A stretch of DNA of 64,000 nucleotides from Anaerocolumna sp. AGMB13020 (GTDB taxonomy: Bacteria > Bacillota > Clostridia > Lachnospirales > Lachnospiraceae), in contig NZ_CP136910.1 in assembly GCF_033100115.1 (NCBI RefSeq), positions 4,219,001 to 4,283,000 of the forward strand. Reading direction: 5' to 3'. The translations under genes were made by a program, and so were the position numbers. The notes under the pieces were generated by a model. It saw nothing but the letters and a program-made list of their open reading frames with translations. It was not told the DNA's origin and made no database searches. This document shows, one piece after another, positions 1-8,969 of this stretch. Each line of letters opens with the position of its first letter. The first letter of the stretch is position 1.

Positions 1-1958
1 CCCTGGATCAGGGTGAGGCTGTTAATTATAAGAGAGAACTTAATTTAGAAAGAGCAAGAGTCAAGATAACCTATGATGCAGATGGAAGGAATATTTCCAG
101 AACGGTTATAGGCCATTTAATAGAAGATTGTATCATAGTCAGAATATATGCCAGAGAGGATAAGATAAGCGGTACTTTCTGGCTTGATCGTATACAGGAC
201 CCCAATTGTGATGTGGCTTTTGATTCAGGGAATGCAACGATTATTATGCATGGTGCTTTCAAGGGAGGTATGAAATTCTGCGTAAAAGCAGATCTTAAGA
301 TCCGTGGCGGCAGGGTATTCCCCCTTGACAATGACAGGCTCCGAGTGGAGGACGCCAAGGAGATTCTTGTATTTATCAATATTGGAACAGATGTAAAGAA
401 TGAGCTGCCCTTAGAGGAGTGCAGAAGACATCCTATGCCCGTAAAATCCTGGGAGAGACTTTATAAGGAGAATATGGCGGAGCATGAAAAGAATTATGGA
501 AGACTGCATTTAAACATCTATGCGGAAGAACCTGATATGCCTACCAATGATAGAATCGATGCTTATAGAGAAGGCAGGGAGGATGTGACACTTCCGTTGC
601 TTTACTTTAACTACGGAAGATATTTATTATGTGCTTCCTGTGCCAATGGAGAACTGCCTGCGAACCTCCAGGGAAAGTGGAATGAAGAGCTGGCACCAGC
701 CTGGGACTGTGATTATCATTATGATGTAAATTTACAGATGAATTACTGGCCGGCTGAAAACGGTCATTTAGAAGATTATACGGAATCCTTAATCGTGTAT
801 TTGGAGAAAATGATACCTTATGGACGAGAAGCTGCAAAGAAGCTGTTCGGCTGCAATGGTATCTGGCTGCCTTTATCCTCTGATGTATGGGGCTGTGCCA
901 CACCGGAAACCTATGGTTGGTCGGTCTGGGTTGGTGTATCCGCCTGGCTGGCCCAGCATATGTGGTGGCATTATGAGTATGGTCAGGATATGGAATTCCT
1001 GGAAGACAGAGCTTATCCCTTTATGAAAGAGGTAGCAGCCTTTTATGAAGACTTTTTGGTAAAAGACAAAAATGGAATTTACCAGATAATGCCTTCCCAG
1101 TCTCCGGAGAACCGGTTTACCGGAGGTGGAAGCCTGCCGGTTACCATATGTATCTCCTCAACGGTAGATGTTGAAATGGTTATGGATTTATTAAATCATT
1201 GTATAGAAGCTGCAGAAATTCTTAAAACGGACAGAGATAAGGTTCTGCTCTGGAAAGAAATAATTGTTAATCTGCCACCTTTGCAGATAGGCAGTAAGGG
1301 CCAGCTGCTGGAATGGAATCAGGAGTTTGAAGAAATTGAACCAAACCATAGGCATGTGTCCCATCTCTTTGGGGTATTTCCCGGAGAACAGATTGACAAG
1401 GAGCGTACACCTGAATTATTTGCAGCTGCCAGGAAATCCCTGGAACTTAGATTAAGTGCAGGAGGTGCCTATACTGGCTGGAGCCGTGCCTGGGTTGCCT
1501 GCCTTTACGCGAGATTCGGAGAAGGTGATTTAGCCTGGGAGCATATCAGGGCTTTGATAGGGGACTTTGCGACAGAATCGCTGTTAGATCTCCATCCCCC
1601 CAAGATTTTTCAGATAGACGGTAATTTTGGCGGAACAGCTGCAATCTTAGAGATGCTACTGCAGAGCTATTACAGTGAGCTTGATTTTCTGCCTGCACTG
1701 CCCTCTGGCTGGAAGGGTGGTAAAATAAGTGGATTGAGAGCGAGAGGTGGCTTTACCGTTGACATGGAATGGGAAGAAGGAAAGCTAACCAAAGCAAGGA
1801 TTATTTGCGTAAAAGATCGTAACTGTGTAATCAAAACAGCGGGAAGAAACTACTGTATCAGAGATGGCTGGGGCAATGAAGTGGATTATTACACGGAAAA
1901 TAACAGAGTAATCTTCCATATGTTAAAAGATAGAATCTATTTTGTCACAGTCACGTAA
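1..1958 (+). CDS. GH95 alpha-L-fucosidase-type glycoside hydrolase, 5' end outside window
   Basis: The reading frame is open from base 3, so the gene starts before the window; about 650 residues are visible and GH95 enzymes are usually 700-800. The N-terminal beta-sandwich is partly present ([13 protein letters not shown]), followed by the (alpha/alpha)6 barrel. GH95 landmarks are clear: [11 protein letters not shown] (about 726-760), SPEN with the general-acid Glu codon at 1107, [13 protein letters not shown], and DGNFGG with the Asp codon at 1617. The family hydrolyses alpha-1,2-fucosyl (some alpha-L-galactosyl) ends by inversion. Of the two Asn of the B. bifidum AfcA N-x-N motif, the first is Asp here (codon 723). 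No signal peptide can be judged. The next genes are a YesM/YesN pair, which fits induction by an external glycan. The family is confident; the sugar specificity is not. Confidence 0.9.
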   Translation, partial: LDQGEAVNYKRELNLERARVKITYDADGRNISRTVIGHLIEDCIIVRIYAREDKISGTFWLDRIQDPNCDVAFDSGNATIIMHGAFKGGMKFCVKADLKIRGGRVFPLDNDRLRVEDAKEILVFINIGTDVKNELPLEECRRHPMPVKSWERLYKENMAEHEKNYGRLHLNIYAEEPDMPTNDRIDAYREGREDVTLPLLYFNYGRYLLCASCANGELPANLQGKWNEELAPAWDCDYHYDVNLQMNYWPAENGHLEDYTESLIVYLEKMIPYGREAAKKLFGCNGIWLPLSSDVWGCATPETYGWSVWVGVSAWLAQHMWWHYEYGQDMEFLEDRAYPFMKEVAAFYEDFLVKDKNGIYQIMPSQSPENRFTGGGSLPVTICISSTVDVEMVMDLLNHCIEAAEILKTDRDKVLLWKEIIVNLPPLQIGSKGQLLEWNQEFEEIEPNHRHVSHLFGVFPGEQIDKERTPELFAAARKSLELRLSAGGAYTGWSRAWVACLYARFGEGDLAWEHIRALIGDFATESLLDLHPPKIFQIDGNFGGTAAILEMLLQSYYSELDFLPALPSGWKGGKISGLRARGGFTVDMEWEEGKLTKARIICVKDRNCVIKTAGRNYCIRDGWGNEVDYYTENNRVIFHMLKDRIYFVTVT

Positions 1959-2229
1959 AAATGAGAAGTTTCTTGCAGTGAATTGGATGAGTGAAATAAT
2001 GAATGAGGCCTATTAAGGTTTTCTTATCATGAATATAGAGTAAGTTATTAGAGGTTTGGCTTATAAACTAAAAACCCAGCAAGCTAAGTTGTTCGTAATT
2101 ACATGCATTGATTTAGAATGAAAGTAGAATAAGGGCTGTCGATTATCTGTAAGTAAATTTATCAGTGGCTTCCATAGTTGATATGTTTTGAACCAATAAA
2201 CGGCAACCCCTGAAAGCACGGGTAAGACA

Positions 2230-3879
2230 ATGGTAAAGCTGAAGTTATTATGTTCGAAGTATCTGAAAATCAGAGAAAAAATGCTCCTTGTTTTTTTAGT
2301 GAGCGTAACCATTCCTTTGGTTTGCAGCAGTTTCTTCTATACCACAAATAACCGCAGACAGGCACTTACCAAAGACAGAGAAAGTCAGAGTACAGAGCTG
2401 CTGTTGGTAAAGGAGGCGATAAGAAACTATCTGCAGCCTTATAATGAGTTACTGAAGCTGTTAGGTGAAACAGATCTGAGCGGTGTAAGCCTGAAAGAAG
2501 CCAGGAAGGAATATGAGAAATATTTCCGGGTGGTTGCAGGGCTTAAAGGAATCCAGCTGATTGGAAGGGATAACACTATATATTATACTGCCTGGGCTGA
2601 TGGGATGGATTTGCCGAAAGAGAGTATCCTTCCCGTAAACTATGACATAAAAGAAAAGGTTCAGTTAAGCTTATTAAAAACCGGAGAAACCTCTTATCTG
2701 ATTTTATCCGTTGCGTTACAGTCAGACGGGAATCATGAGGAGGCAATCCTCTCTGTCATAACCGATACCGAGTTTCTGGAGGAGATATGCCTGGTTGGTA
2801 ATGCTGCTTATCAGATACTTCTGGATGGTCAAGTCCTATTCCCGAACACTGAACGAATTAGTAGTACTAATACCAAAAAGTCCACTGTTTTAAAGGAAGA
2901 ATTAAATCTTAACAATACAGAAAATCATTTCAGTATAATTAGTGAACGGGAATATCAGGATATTTATGCTGAATATAAAGGTAACAGCTGGTTCTGGCTA
3001 TATTGGCTGTTTCCTACCATCATGTCTCTTGGTATCATAGCCCTTTACGCCGGCAATTTCAGCAAGCGTTTAAACAACTTCAAAGTGCAGATCCATAAAG
3101 CCGCTGCGGGGGATTTCAATCTTTTGGAAGTGAACGGAAATGATGAAATTGCTGATCTGTACAAAGACCTGAATACAATGATTAACAGCCTTCAGCACCT
3201 GATTACTACCATATATGAGGAACAGGTACAGAAGGAAAAGCTTAACAGCAGACAAAAAGAGGTTGAGTTTAAAATGCTGGCAAGCCAGATAAACCCTCAT
3301 TTCCTGTACAATACCCTGGAAACGATCCGAATGAAAGCAAGATGCAACGGTGAAAAGGATATTGAAGAACTGGTAAAAATGCTGGCTAAGATAATGCGGA
3401 GAAATATACAGGCAGGAGATACACTGGTAACCTTAAAATCAGAGCTGGAACTGGTAGAGTATTATCTAAAGATACAGCAGTATCGTTTTGGGGAGAGAAT
3501 ACATTTTCATATTAATCTCTATTGTGATGTGGAGGAGCTTAAGATTATGCCTCTTATCATTCAGCCAATTGTAGAAAATGCTTTTATACATGGACTGGAA
3601 GCCAAAGAGGGTGAAGGTGAGATTAAAATAGATGTGAGAATGGCAGACCGTTTATATATTATTGTAGAAGATGACGGTATCGGAATGACCAGGGAGACAT
3701 TGGAAGAAATAAAAGACAGTCTCAATGATTACGCAAGGCTCACCAGAAGCAGCATAGGACTAAATAATGTAAATCAGAGAATTAAACTCTTGTATGGTGA
3801 CAAATACGGATTGCTGATTGAGAGCGAAGAAAATACGGGAACCAGGATTACCATTCAACTTCCAAAGGATATGAGCTGA
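2230..3879 (+). CDS. YesM-type membrane sensor histidine kinase
   Basis: A 549-residue sensor kinase of the YesM family. One membrane helix lies at about residues 18-40, then an extracellular sensor region, a second helix at about 250-275 (SWFWLYWLFP), a HAMP-like linker and the His_kinase/HATPase region. The phospho-acceptor block is QINPHFLYNTLETIR (His near 355), the N box is PIVENAFIHG (near 447), and DDGIGM is the G1 box. It should phosphorylate the response regulator encoded 122 bp downstream. It follows a GH95 gene, and an LplB/LplC/solute-binding transporter lies 5 kb further on, so a plant or mucin oligosaccharide signal is a reasonable inference. The start is uncertain because no strong ribosome binding site precedes base 2230. 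Confidence 0.92.
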   Translation: MVKLKLLCSKYLKIREKMLLVFLVSVTIPLVCSSFFYTTNNRRQALTKDRESQSTELLLVKEAIRNYLQPYNELLKLLGETDLSGVSLKEARKEYEKYFRVVAGLKGIQLIGRDNTIYYTAWADGMDLPKESILPVNYDIKEKVQLSLLKTGETSYLILSVALQSDGNHEEAILSVITDTEFLEEICLVGNAAYQILLDGQVLFPNTERISSTNTKKSTVLKEELNLNNTENHFSIISEREYQDIYAEYKGNSWFWLYWLFPTIMSLGIIALYAGNFSKRLNNFKVQIHKAAAGDFNLLEVNGNDEIADLYKDLNTMINSLQHLITTIYEEQVQKEKLNSRQKEVEFKMLASQINPHFLYNTLETIRMKARCNGEKDIEELVKMLAKIMRRNIQAGDTLVTLKSELELVEYYLKIQQYRFGERIHFHINLYCDVEELKIMPLIIQPIVENAFIHGLEAKEGEGEIKIDVRMADRLYIIVEDDGIGMTRETLEEIKDSLNDYARLTRSSIGLNNVNQRIKLLYGDKYGLLIESEENTGTRITIQLPKDMS

Positions 3880-4001
3880 TACAACATTATAGGATATAAA
3901 GGGAATTCTTTTTCCTATTCAAGGATATAACGTAATTAGAATATCTGCCTTGGAGGAAATGAGCATAAACCAACTATTTCGTAAGGGCGAGGAGGGGTTA
4001 A

Positions 4002-5522
4002 ATGTATCAGGTTATGATTATAGACGATGAGATGATTGTAAGAGAAGGCATTAAGTGCCTGATCGATTGGGAAGATTACAACTTTGAAGTATGTGCGGAA
4101 GGTTATGATGGGAAGGACGGCTTAAAAAAGGTATTGGAATATTCCCCTGACCTGGTGCTGGTGGATGTCAAAATGCCTGGCATGAGTGGAATAGAGTTAA
4201 TCCGTGAGGCGAAGAAAGCAGGTTTTGAAGGAAAGTTTATTATCCTTACAGGGTATTCGGATTTTGAATTTGCCAAATCAGCCGTATCGCTGGGAGTTCG
4301 GGCATATTTACTAAAACCTATAGACGAAGATGAGTTATTAGAGAATGTAAAAGAATTACTGGCAGAGCTGGATGCCAAGAAGCATTTGGATGATTATTAT
4401 ACTCTTAGTGAATTAAAAGCGAGGCAGCAAGTACTGTCCCATCTATTATTGCATACCTCGGACAGAGAAGCCCTGAAGCGGGAAATTAAACTATATGGCA
4501 TGGACTTTAAATACAATAGTTTCTGTGCGGCAATACTAAAGGATAAGGAAAGCAACGAAGAGGATGGGATCTCCCAGGAAAAAATTGATCTGATGTTATT
4601 GAATATGGAGCATGTTGATAAAGTCATTATGGACGATAAGCTGGTGCTGATCTGCAAAGGATTAAGTTATGAGGAGGTTAAAAAGCAGCTGCTTATAAAC
4701 AATGAAAAGGTAAAGAAACGGTTTACAGAAGGCTTCTTTATTGCAGTAGGACATAGTGTTACCTATTGGCAGGATCTTCATTTCTCCTATGAAAGTGCAA
4801 AACTTCTCTCAGAGTATCAGTTTTCCTTTAAAGAAATGGAAGCAGTAGGGATAGAAACCTTAAAGGCCAGTGGAATAACGGAAGACAAAGAGTTTCCGGA
4901 GCAGCTGCTTAAGTTTATAGAAATAGGAGATATGGGAGCACTGAAAGCAGCTATCAGGGAGAAAGAGGAACTGTATCGCGGACAGCTGATCAAGGAATGG
5001 GATATCAAGGTTCAGGTGACCCAATGCATCTCCTACCTACATCATATCTTGGAGAAAAAGTATGATAAATACCGGGAGCAATTAAAGGATGAGTATCAGA
5101 AATATGCAGACCGGATGAAAAAAGCAGAGAGCTTATCAGTCTTACTTAATAATCTCTATGATTTCTGCGATGAAATCTCAAAAGTTATCTGTGTTGTCGC
5201 TTCTGAAAACGTAATAAAAAGAATGATAGCTTATATGGAGAAGAATTATGGACAGGACCTAAAGCTTGAGAGTATATCCAAACTATTTAACTACAATAGT
5301 GCCTATCTTGGAAAAATCTTTAAAAAAGAAGTAGGAGAGAACTTTAACAACGTTCTGGATGCCATCCGAATAAAGAACGCAAAGAGACTGCTGCAGGAAA
5401 CAGACCTTAAGGTATACCAGATTTCAGAGCAGGTAGGCTACAGCAATATAGACTACTTCTATTCTAAATTTAAGAAATATGTAGGCATAAGTCCAAAAGA
5501 ATTTAAAAGAACAGAAGAATAG
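4002..5522 (+). CDS. YesN-type response regulator with AraC DNA-binding domain
   Basis: A 506-residue response regulator. The receiver domain covers residues 1-120, with the acidic pair D8/D9, phospho-acceptor D55 in LVDVKMPG, and the switch Lys in YLLKPID. A long middle region of unknown fold follows, then a C-terminal AraC/XylS double helix-turn-helix from about residue 405 (LESISKLFNYNSAYLGKIFK and VYQISEQVGYSN). A strong ribosome binding site (GAGGAGGGG) sits 6-10 bases before the ATG. It pairs with the YesM kinase just upstream. Members of this family activate nearby transporter and glycosidase genes; the GH95 gene and the ABC transporter at 8970-13321 are the likely targets, by inference. 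Confidence 0.93.
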   Translation: MYQVMIIDDEMIVREGIKCLIDWEDYNFEVCAEGYDGKDGLKKVLEYSPDLVLVDVKMPGMSGIELIREAKKAGFEGKFIILTGYSDFEFAKSAVSLGVRAYLLKPIDEDELLENVKELLAELDAKKHLDDYYTLSELKARQQVLSHLLLHTSDREALKREIKLYGMDFKYNSFCAAILKDKESNEEDGISQEKIDLMLLNMEHVDKVIMDDKLVLICKGLSYEEVKKQLLINNEKVKKRFTEGFFIAVGHSVTYWQDLHFSYESAKLLSEYQFSFKEMEAVGIETLKASGITEDKEFPEQLLKFIEIGDMGALKAAIREKEELYRGQLIKEWDIKVQVTQCISYLHHILEKKYDKYREQLKDEYQKYADRMKKAESLSVLLNNLYDFCDEISKVICVVASENVIKRMIAYMEKNYGQDLKLESISKLFNYNSAYLGKIFKKEVGENFNNVLDAIRIKNAKRLLQETDLKVYQISEQVGYSNIDYFYSKFKKYVGISPKEFKRTEE

Positions 5523-5655
5523 AAGAAAAGCAGAACAGCAGAACATAAGAACATAAGAATAGATGAACAGCAGAACAGCAGAACATAAGAACATAAGAAT
5601 AGATGAACAGAAGAACAGTAGAACAGCAGAACAAAAGAATAATAGAATAGAAAAA
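5523..5655 (+). repeat. Imperfect 40-bp tandem repeat after yesN-type gene
   Basis: Starting right after the yesN stop codon, a unit beginning CAGAACAGCAGAACATAAG recurs with a 40-bp period (5531, 5571) and then decays into shorter AGAACAG/AGAATAG pieces. It is almost pure purine on the plus strand. Stops and the lack of codon-like structure argue against coding. Confidence 0.75.
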
Positions 5656-5667
5656 CGAAAAAAAATG

Positions 5668-5895
5668 TCAGGTGAATTGCACCAAAAAGAAAGAACGAAT
5701 GCGCCTATGGAAAGGTATTAGAAGTCCTTTTCTCTGGAAATTTTGTGTTATATTATCAAACAGATTGTCTGAGCGAAGCGAGTTATCTGTTTGATAATAT
5801 GTCCAGCACAAAATTCCCAGAGAATTAGGACTTCTTATACCTTGAAATTGAAGCAAGAGTTCTTTCTTTTTGGTGCAATTCACCGTACCCTTGTG
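5668..5895. repeat. Large palindromic element A, copy 1
   Basis: A roughly 228-bp inverted repeat with arms of about 100 bp. The outer ends are GGTGAATTGCACCAAAAAG and its complement near 5866-5884. The inner arms pair around AAACAGATTGTCTGAGCGAAGCGAG at the apex, written here in parts: AAACAGATTG, TCTGAGCGAAGCGAG, TTATCTGTTT. It lies between two convergent genes (yesN-type and the BsuPI-domain gene), so it may end transcription from both sides. It is in the opposite orientation to copies 2 (15649) and 3 (56044). No protein can be supported in it. Confidence 0.9.
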
Positions 5896-5930
5896 AAAAA
5901 CTAACCTTCTGTTACTCAAATCAATGTAAT

Positions 5931-6464
5931 TTATTTCTTAATCTTCACCAGATATCCGTCCTGATTTACGAAATCAGCAGTACCGGTTATATAGGCTTTC
6001 ACATAAACTGCTTTATCCTTAATATCCTGGAATACTTCACCGGATAAAGAATCACTTAATTCCAATTTATCCTTTGCTTTTATTTCAGTAGTGGTAATAA
6101 CTGCGATAAAGCTCTTATCTGCTGACCAGCGGTACAAAGGCTGTTTTTTAGCATCTAATACTTCAAAATCAAAAACCTGTCCGGAGCTGCTTTCAATAGT
6201 AACATCATTTTTGGTAGGATTCTTGATAATAATCTTAAAATCAAGAGAATCCTTATTCAGTAAAGCTTCAGGTTTAATGGAAACCTTCTTCTTAGCAGTC
6301 TTCTTATCCTCTTTTTTTGTACCTTTTGAATTATTTTTGGAATCCTGACTTTTGTTTGTGTTGTTCTTCTTATACTGTCCGGCTGCTTGTACCGTTGTTA
6401 ATGATACGGTAAAGAGCACGAAAGCTAATATTAATAAACCAAGAATATTCTTTTTATTTTTCAT
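5931..6464 (-). CDS. Secreted BsuPI-domain protein
   Basis: About 177 residues. The start is set at 6464 (MKNKKNILGLLIL) because GGAG lies 7 bases upstream there; an in-frame start at 6494 has no such site. A signal peptide covers about residues 1-27 (cleavage after VQA). A Lys/Asn/Ser-rich linker follows, and then from about residue 62 a domain resembling the intracellular proteinase inhibitor BsuPI (KNPTKNDVTIESSSGQ, FDFEVLDAKKQPLYRWSADK). The domain is an Ig-like fold often found in exported Firmicutes proteins; whether it inhibits a protease here is unknown. It is transcribed toward palindromic element A copy 1. The next upstream gene is a PrsA-type foldase, also exported, but a terminator separates the two. 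Confidence 0.8.
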   Translation of the reverse strand: MKNKKNILGLLILAFVLFTVSLTTVQAAGQYKKNNTNKSQDSKNNSKGTKKEDKKTAKKKVSIKPEALLNKDSLDFKIIIKNPTKNDVTIESSSGQVFDFEVLDAKKQPLYRWSADKSFIAVITTTEIKAKDKLELSDSLSGEVFQDIKDKAVYVKAYITGTADFVNQDGYLVKIKK

Positions 6465-6771
6465 AATAATCTCCAATCTGCGTGCTTTGCACAAATAAAT
6501 AATGATGATAAGTGAAAGTAGTTTGCTTTCACAGTTCCTTTTTCTGCACTGCCTTTATCCTTATCTGGTTTGCAAGGGCAGTTCTTACACAAACTCGATG
6601 CTAAAAAGAGAGTTTTTACACTCTTGTTTACTTCCGTATACCTAAATGCTTAACAGGATAAAAGTAAATTGACAGATACTGCTTGATTATTCAATCCCAA
6701 GCGGGAATATGACCGGTTATATAGATTAGACGATTAAAAGGAAAAATAGTTCCTGAAAATAATAAAATAAA

Positions 6772-6836
6772 AGCCATTTTCTACTGTAAGTATTCAACTT
6801 ACAGTGAAAATGGCTCTTATAATGTATATTATTTAA
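6772..6836 (-). terminator. Terminator of the PrsA-type gene
   Basis: A 19-bp stem (AGCCATTTTCTACTGTAAG paired with CTTACAGTGAAAATGGCT) with a 7-base loop lies just after the stop codon of the minus-strand foldase gene, followed on that strand by a T-rich run. The rest of the gap between 6465 and 6772 holds no recognisable gene or site. Confidence 0.85.
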
Positions 6837-6845
6837 AGACCAGGA

Positions 6846-7982
6846 CTATTTACCGCTCTCTGTGGGAGTAGCTGTAGCTTCCGGAGTAGCAGTTGCCTCA
6901 GGAGTAGTGGTAGCTTCCGGTGTAGGAGTAGAAGTAATTCTCTCTGCTTCAGGAATAGTAGTCTGTCCCATTACAACGGTATCCCATACTTTATCGTTAA
7001 CGGTTATTGTGTATTCTTTTTTGATTTCATTCTCATACTTATCTGTAAAAGCTTCTGTCTTAGCGTTGTTGATGGCTTCTGTAACAGCGGCATCATAGCT
7101 TTCGGTGCTGTTGTTATCTGTCATCTTAATAATGTAGTAACCTTTAGAAGTTTTAATAATTCCATCTGTTACTTCATCGTTCTTAAGTTTCATGGCAGCT
7201 TCCTGGTATTCTGCTTCAGCAGTTCCATCATCTTTAACAAAGTTAAGAGTGGTAGTAGATAAAGCTTCATTATCTTTTGCGATATCGGCAAATGCTTTAC
7301 CAGCCTGTACATCTTTCAGAGCTTGTTCTATGGCATCCTTTGCAGCAGCTTTTTCTTCATCGGTAAGCTCCTCTAACTGATAGCTTTCGTTGTATTTTGA
7401 GGTTGCCGCATATAAATACTCTGTATCGTATTGTCTGTATGTTTCTTTGTCAATACCAGCTTTGATTTCATCTTCTTTCACTGTAAGATCATCAAGAACG
7501 GTCTGGTAATACTTGTCCGCCAGCTGTAATTTCTCTTGTGCTTTTATCAGGTTCTCTTTTGTAAAACCTGTAAGTTTGAGACGCTCTTCATCATCCTTTA
7601 ATGAAGTCCAGAGAGATTCAACATCTGTTTCAATGCTTGTCTTTTCTTCGTCAGTAAGAGTATTACCTGCTTCTTTTGATTTCTGATATAGAATATCCCA
7701 CATAACGGCAGCATCCATAACACTTGTCTTCATCTGATCCCTCATGGTGACACCTTCGGAATATTCCATATCCCAATAGGTAGGGTAGTATTGTGCATAC
7801 ATCTGCCCCTGAGCTTCCATTGCATAAATAAAATACATCATATCCTGCATTGTAAGCTTTTCATCGTTAACTGTTACCACTAAGGTAGAGTCTGTTTTTT
7901 TGCTGCATCCTGCAGCGAATATCATTCCCGCTGTTAAAGCCATAACTAACAGTCTGGTAATGATCTTTTTTGATTTCTTCAC
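6846..7982 (-). CDS. PrsA-like parvulin foldase lipoprotein
   Basis: A 378-residue lipoprotein with signal peptide and lipobox FAAGC (Cys at about residue 26). The N-terminal half resembles the SurA/PrsA chaperone region, helical with MYFIYAMEAQG. A parvulin-type peptidyl-prolyl isomerase domain follows at about residues 185-300 (FADIAKDNEALSTTT, GYYIIKMTDN). The C-terminus is a low-complexity Thr/Pro/Glu/Ala tail of PEATATPEATATP units, probably a wall spacer. The start codon is GTG with GGAGGA 6 bases upstream. It would fold exported proteins at the outer membrane face. Parvulin active-site residues are not all recognisable, so the isomerase activity may be weak or absent, as in some PrsA proteins. 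Confidence 0.85.
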   Translation of the reverse strand: MKKSKKIITRLLVMALTAGMIFAAGCSKKTDSTLVVTVNDEKLTMQDMMYFIYAMEAQGQMYAQYYPTYWDMEYSEGVTMRDQMKTSVMDAAVMWDILYQKSKEAGNTLTDEEKTSIETDVESLWTSLKDDEERLKLTGFTKENLIKAQEKLQLADKYYQTVLDDLTVKEDEIKAGIDKETYRQYDTEYLYAATSKYNESYQLEELTDEEKAAAKDAIEQALKDVQAGKAFADIAKDNEALSTTTLNFVKDDGTAEAEYQEAAMKLKNDEVTDGIIKTSKGYYIIKMTDNNSTESYDAAVTEAINNAKTEAFTDKYENEIKKEYTITVNDKVWDTVVMGQTTIPEAERITSTPTPEATTTPEATATPEATATPTESGK

Positions 7983-8969
7983 TGTACTTCCTCCATTATA
8001 TGTGATTCATGTGACGATTGTAGAAAAGACACATAATATCATTTTAATACTTTTTCCATATAAGTCAAGTTCATTGAATAGATTTTTGGATATATTATAT
8101 GAAAATTCTGTGAAATCTAGGCAAAAACAGCCCTCTATTTTATACAAATAAGAGTTTTTTGGCATTTTGCCAGAGAGTTTACGATACGATAAATGGATTT
8201 TATGAGAAATAAATGGAAATAAAAATACCGGTATTAAAGTATTTGTAGTAAGGAGAACTGTTCAGAGAGTAAAGTATGAAAGTAAAGAAAGTACTGGTTG
8301 AGATAAATACTTAACGGTAGATGAAAGTACAGACAAAGGGTATGAAAGCAAGAAAAGTACGGGTTAAAATTTATACTTAACGGTAGATGAAACACAGCCA
8401 AAGGGTATGAAAAGGAAAAAAGTATTGGTTGAACTTACGGAGAAGGAAATATGACGGATTCTCTCTGATTAGAAGTAGAAGGGAGCTGAGAAAATTTTTG
8501 ATACAAAAACTTAAAAGTCAGCAGGCTATGGAGGTTATTACGAAACTTAAGGATTTAGCTTAACGGATAAGTATCAATAATCTGATTATAGAAAAGGAGA
8601 AGTAGAATAAAACCTTCTGGCTACTCTTTTATCTGCATAAGAGCTGGTGCATCGACGAAAGATTAACTGCAATCTTAGACTCTCGGAGGAGCTACTGAAA
8701 ACCCAGGAGGCAACCCGTTATGTCTGCTTTTTGCAGCTCATAAGAAAGCTTTTGCTGCCCACCGGGTTTGATAAAGCTGAGGGTAATTTTCTTATTTATA
8801 CAGGGTTTTTTTGTGGTATTCAGGTTAAGAAAATCACCTTAAAAATTACTTAAAAGCAGCCAGGTTTTAAGTATAAAAATTGGGGTATTTAATATCAATA
8901 TATTTGGGTGGTTTCTTTTATGCAGAAAGTTTACAATAAGTTAAGTTAATAAACAATGGAGGAAAAATT
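7983..8969. other. Long intergenic stretch, no supported gene
   Basis: Nearly 1 kb between divergent genes. It contains the promoter side of the PrsA-type gene, the ~66-bp direct repeats at 8274-8440, and AT-rich sequence. A 68-codon open frame at 8647-8853 has no ribosome binding site and no recognisable domain, so I do not call it. Confidence 0.6.
8274..8440. repeat. Three ~66-bp imperfect direct repeats
   Basis: Units begin GTATGAAAG at 8274 and 8340 and GTATGAAAAGG at 8405, each continuing through (A)AAGTA(C/T)(T/G)GGTT. The first two share TACTTAACGGTAGATGAAA. The periods are 66 and 65 bp. They lie upstream of the transporter operon, but nothing shows a regulatory role. Confidence 0.7.

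Noticed and set aside
5668..5919. 83-codon minus-strand frame in palindrome copy 1
   Set aside because: Same reason: repeat-derived frame without a ribosome binding site.
8647..8853. 68-codon frame before the permease gene
   Set aside because: No ribosome binding site and no recognised motif; likely chance.
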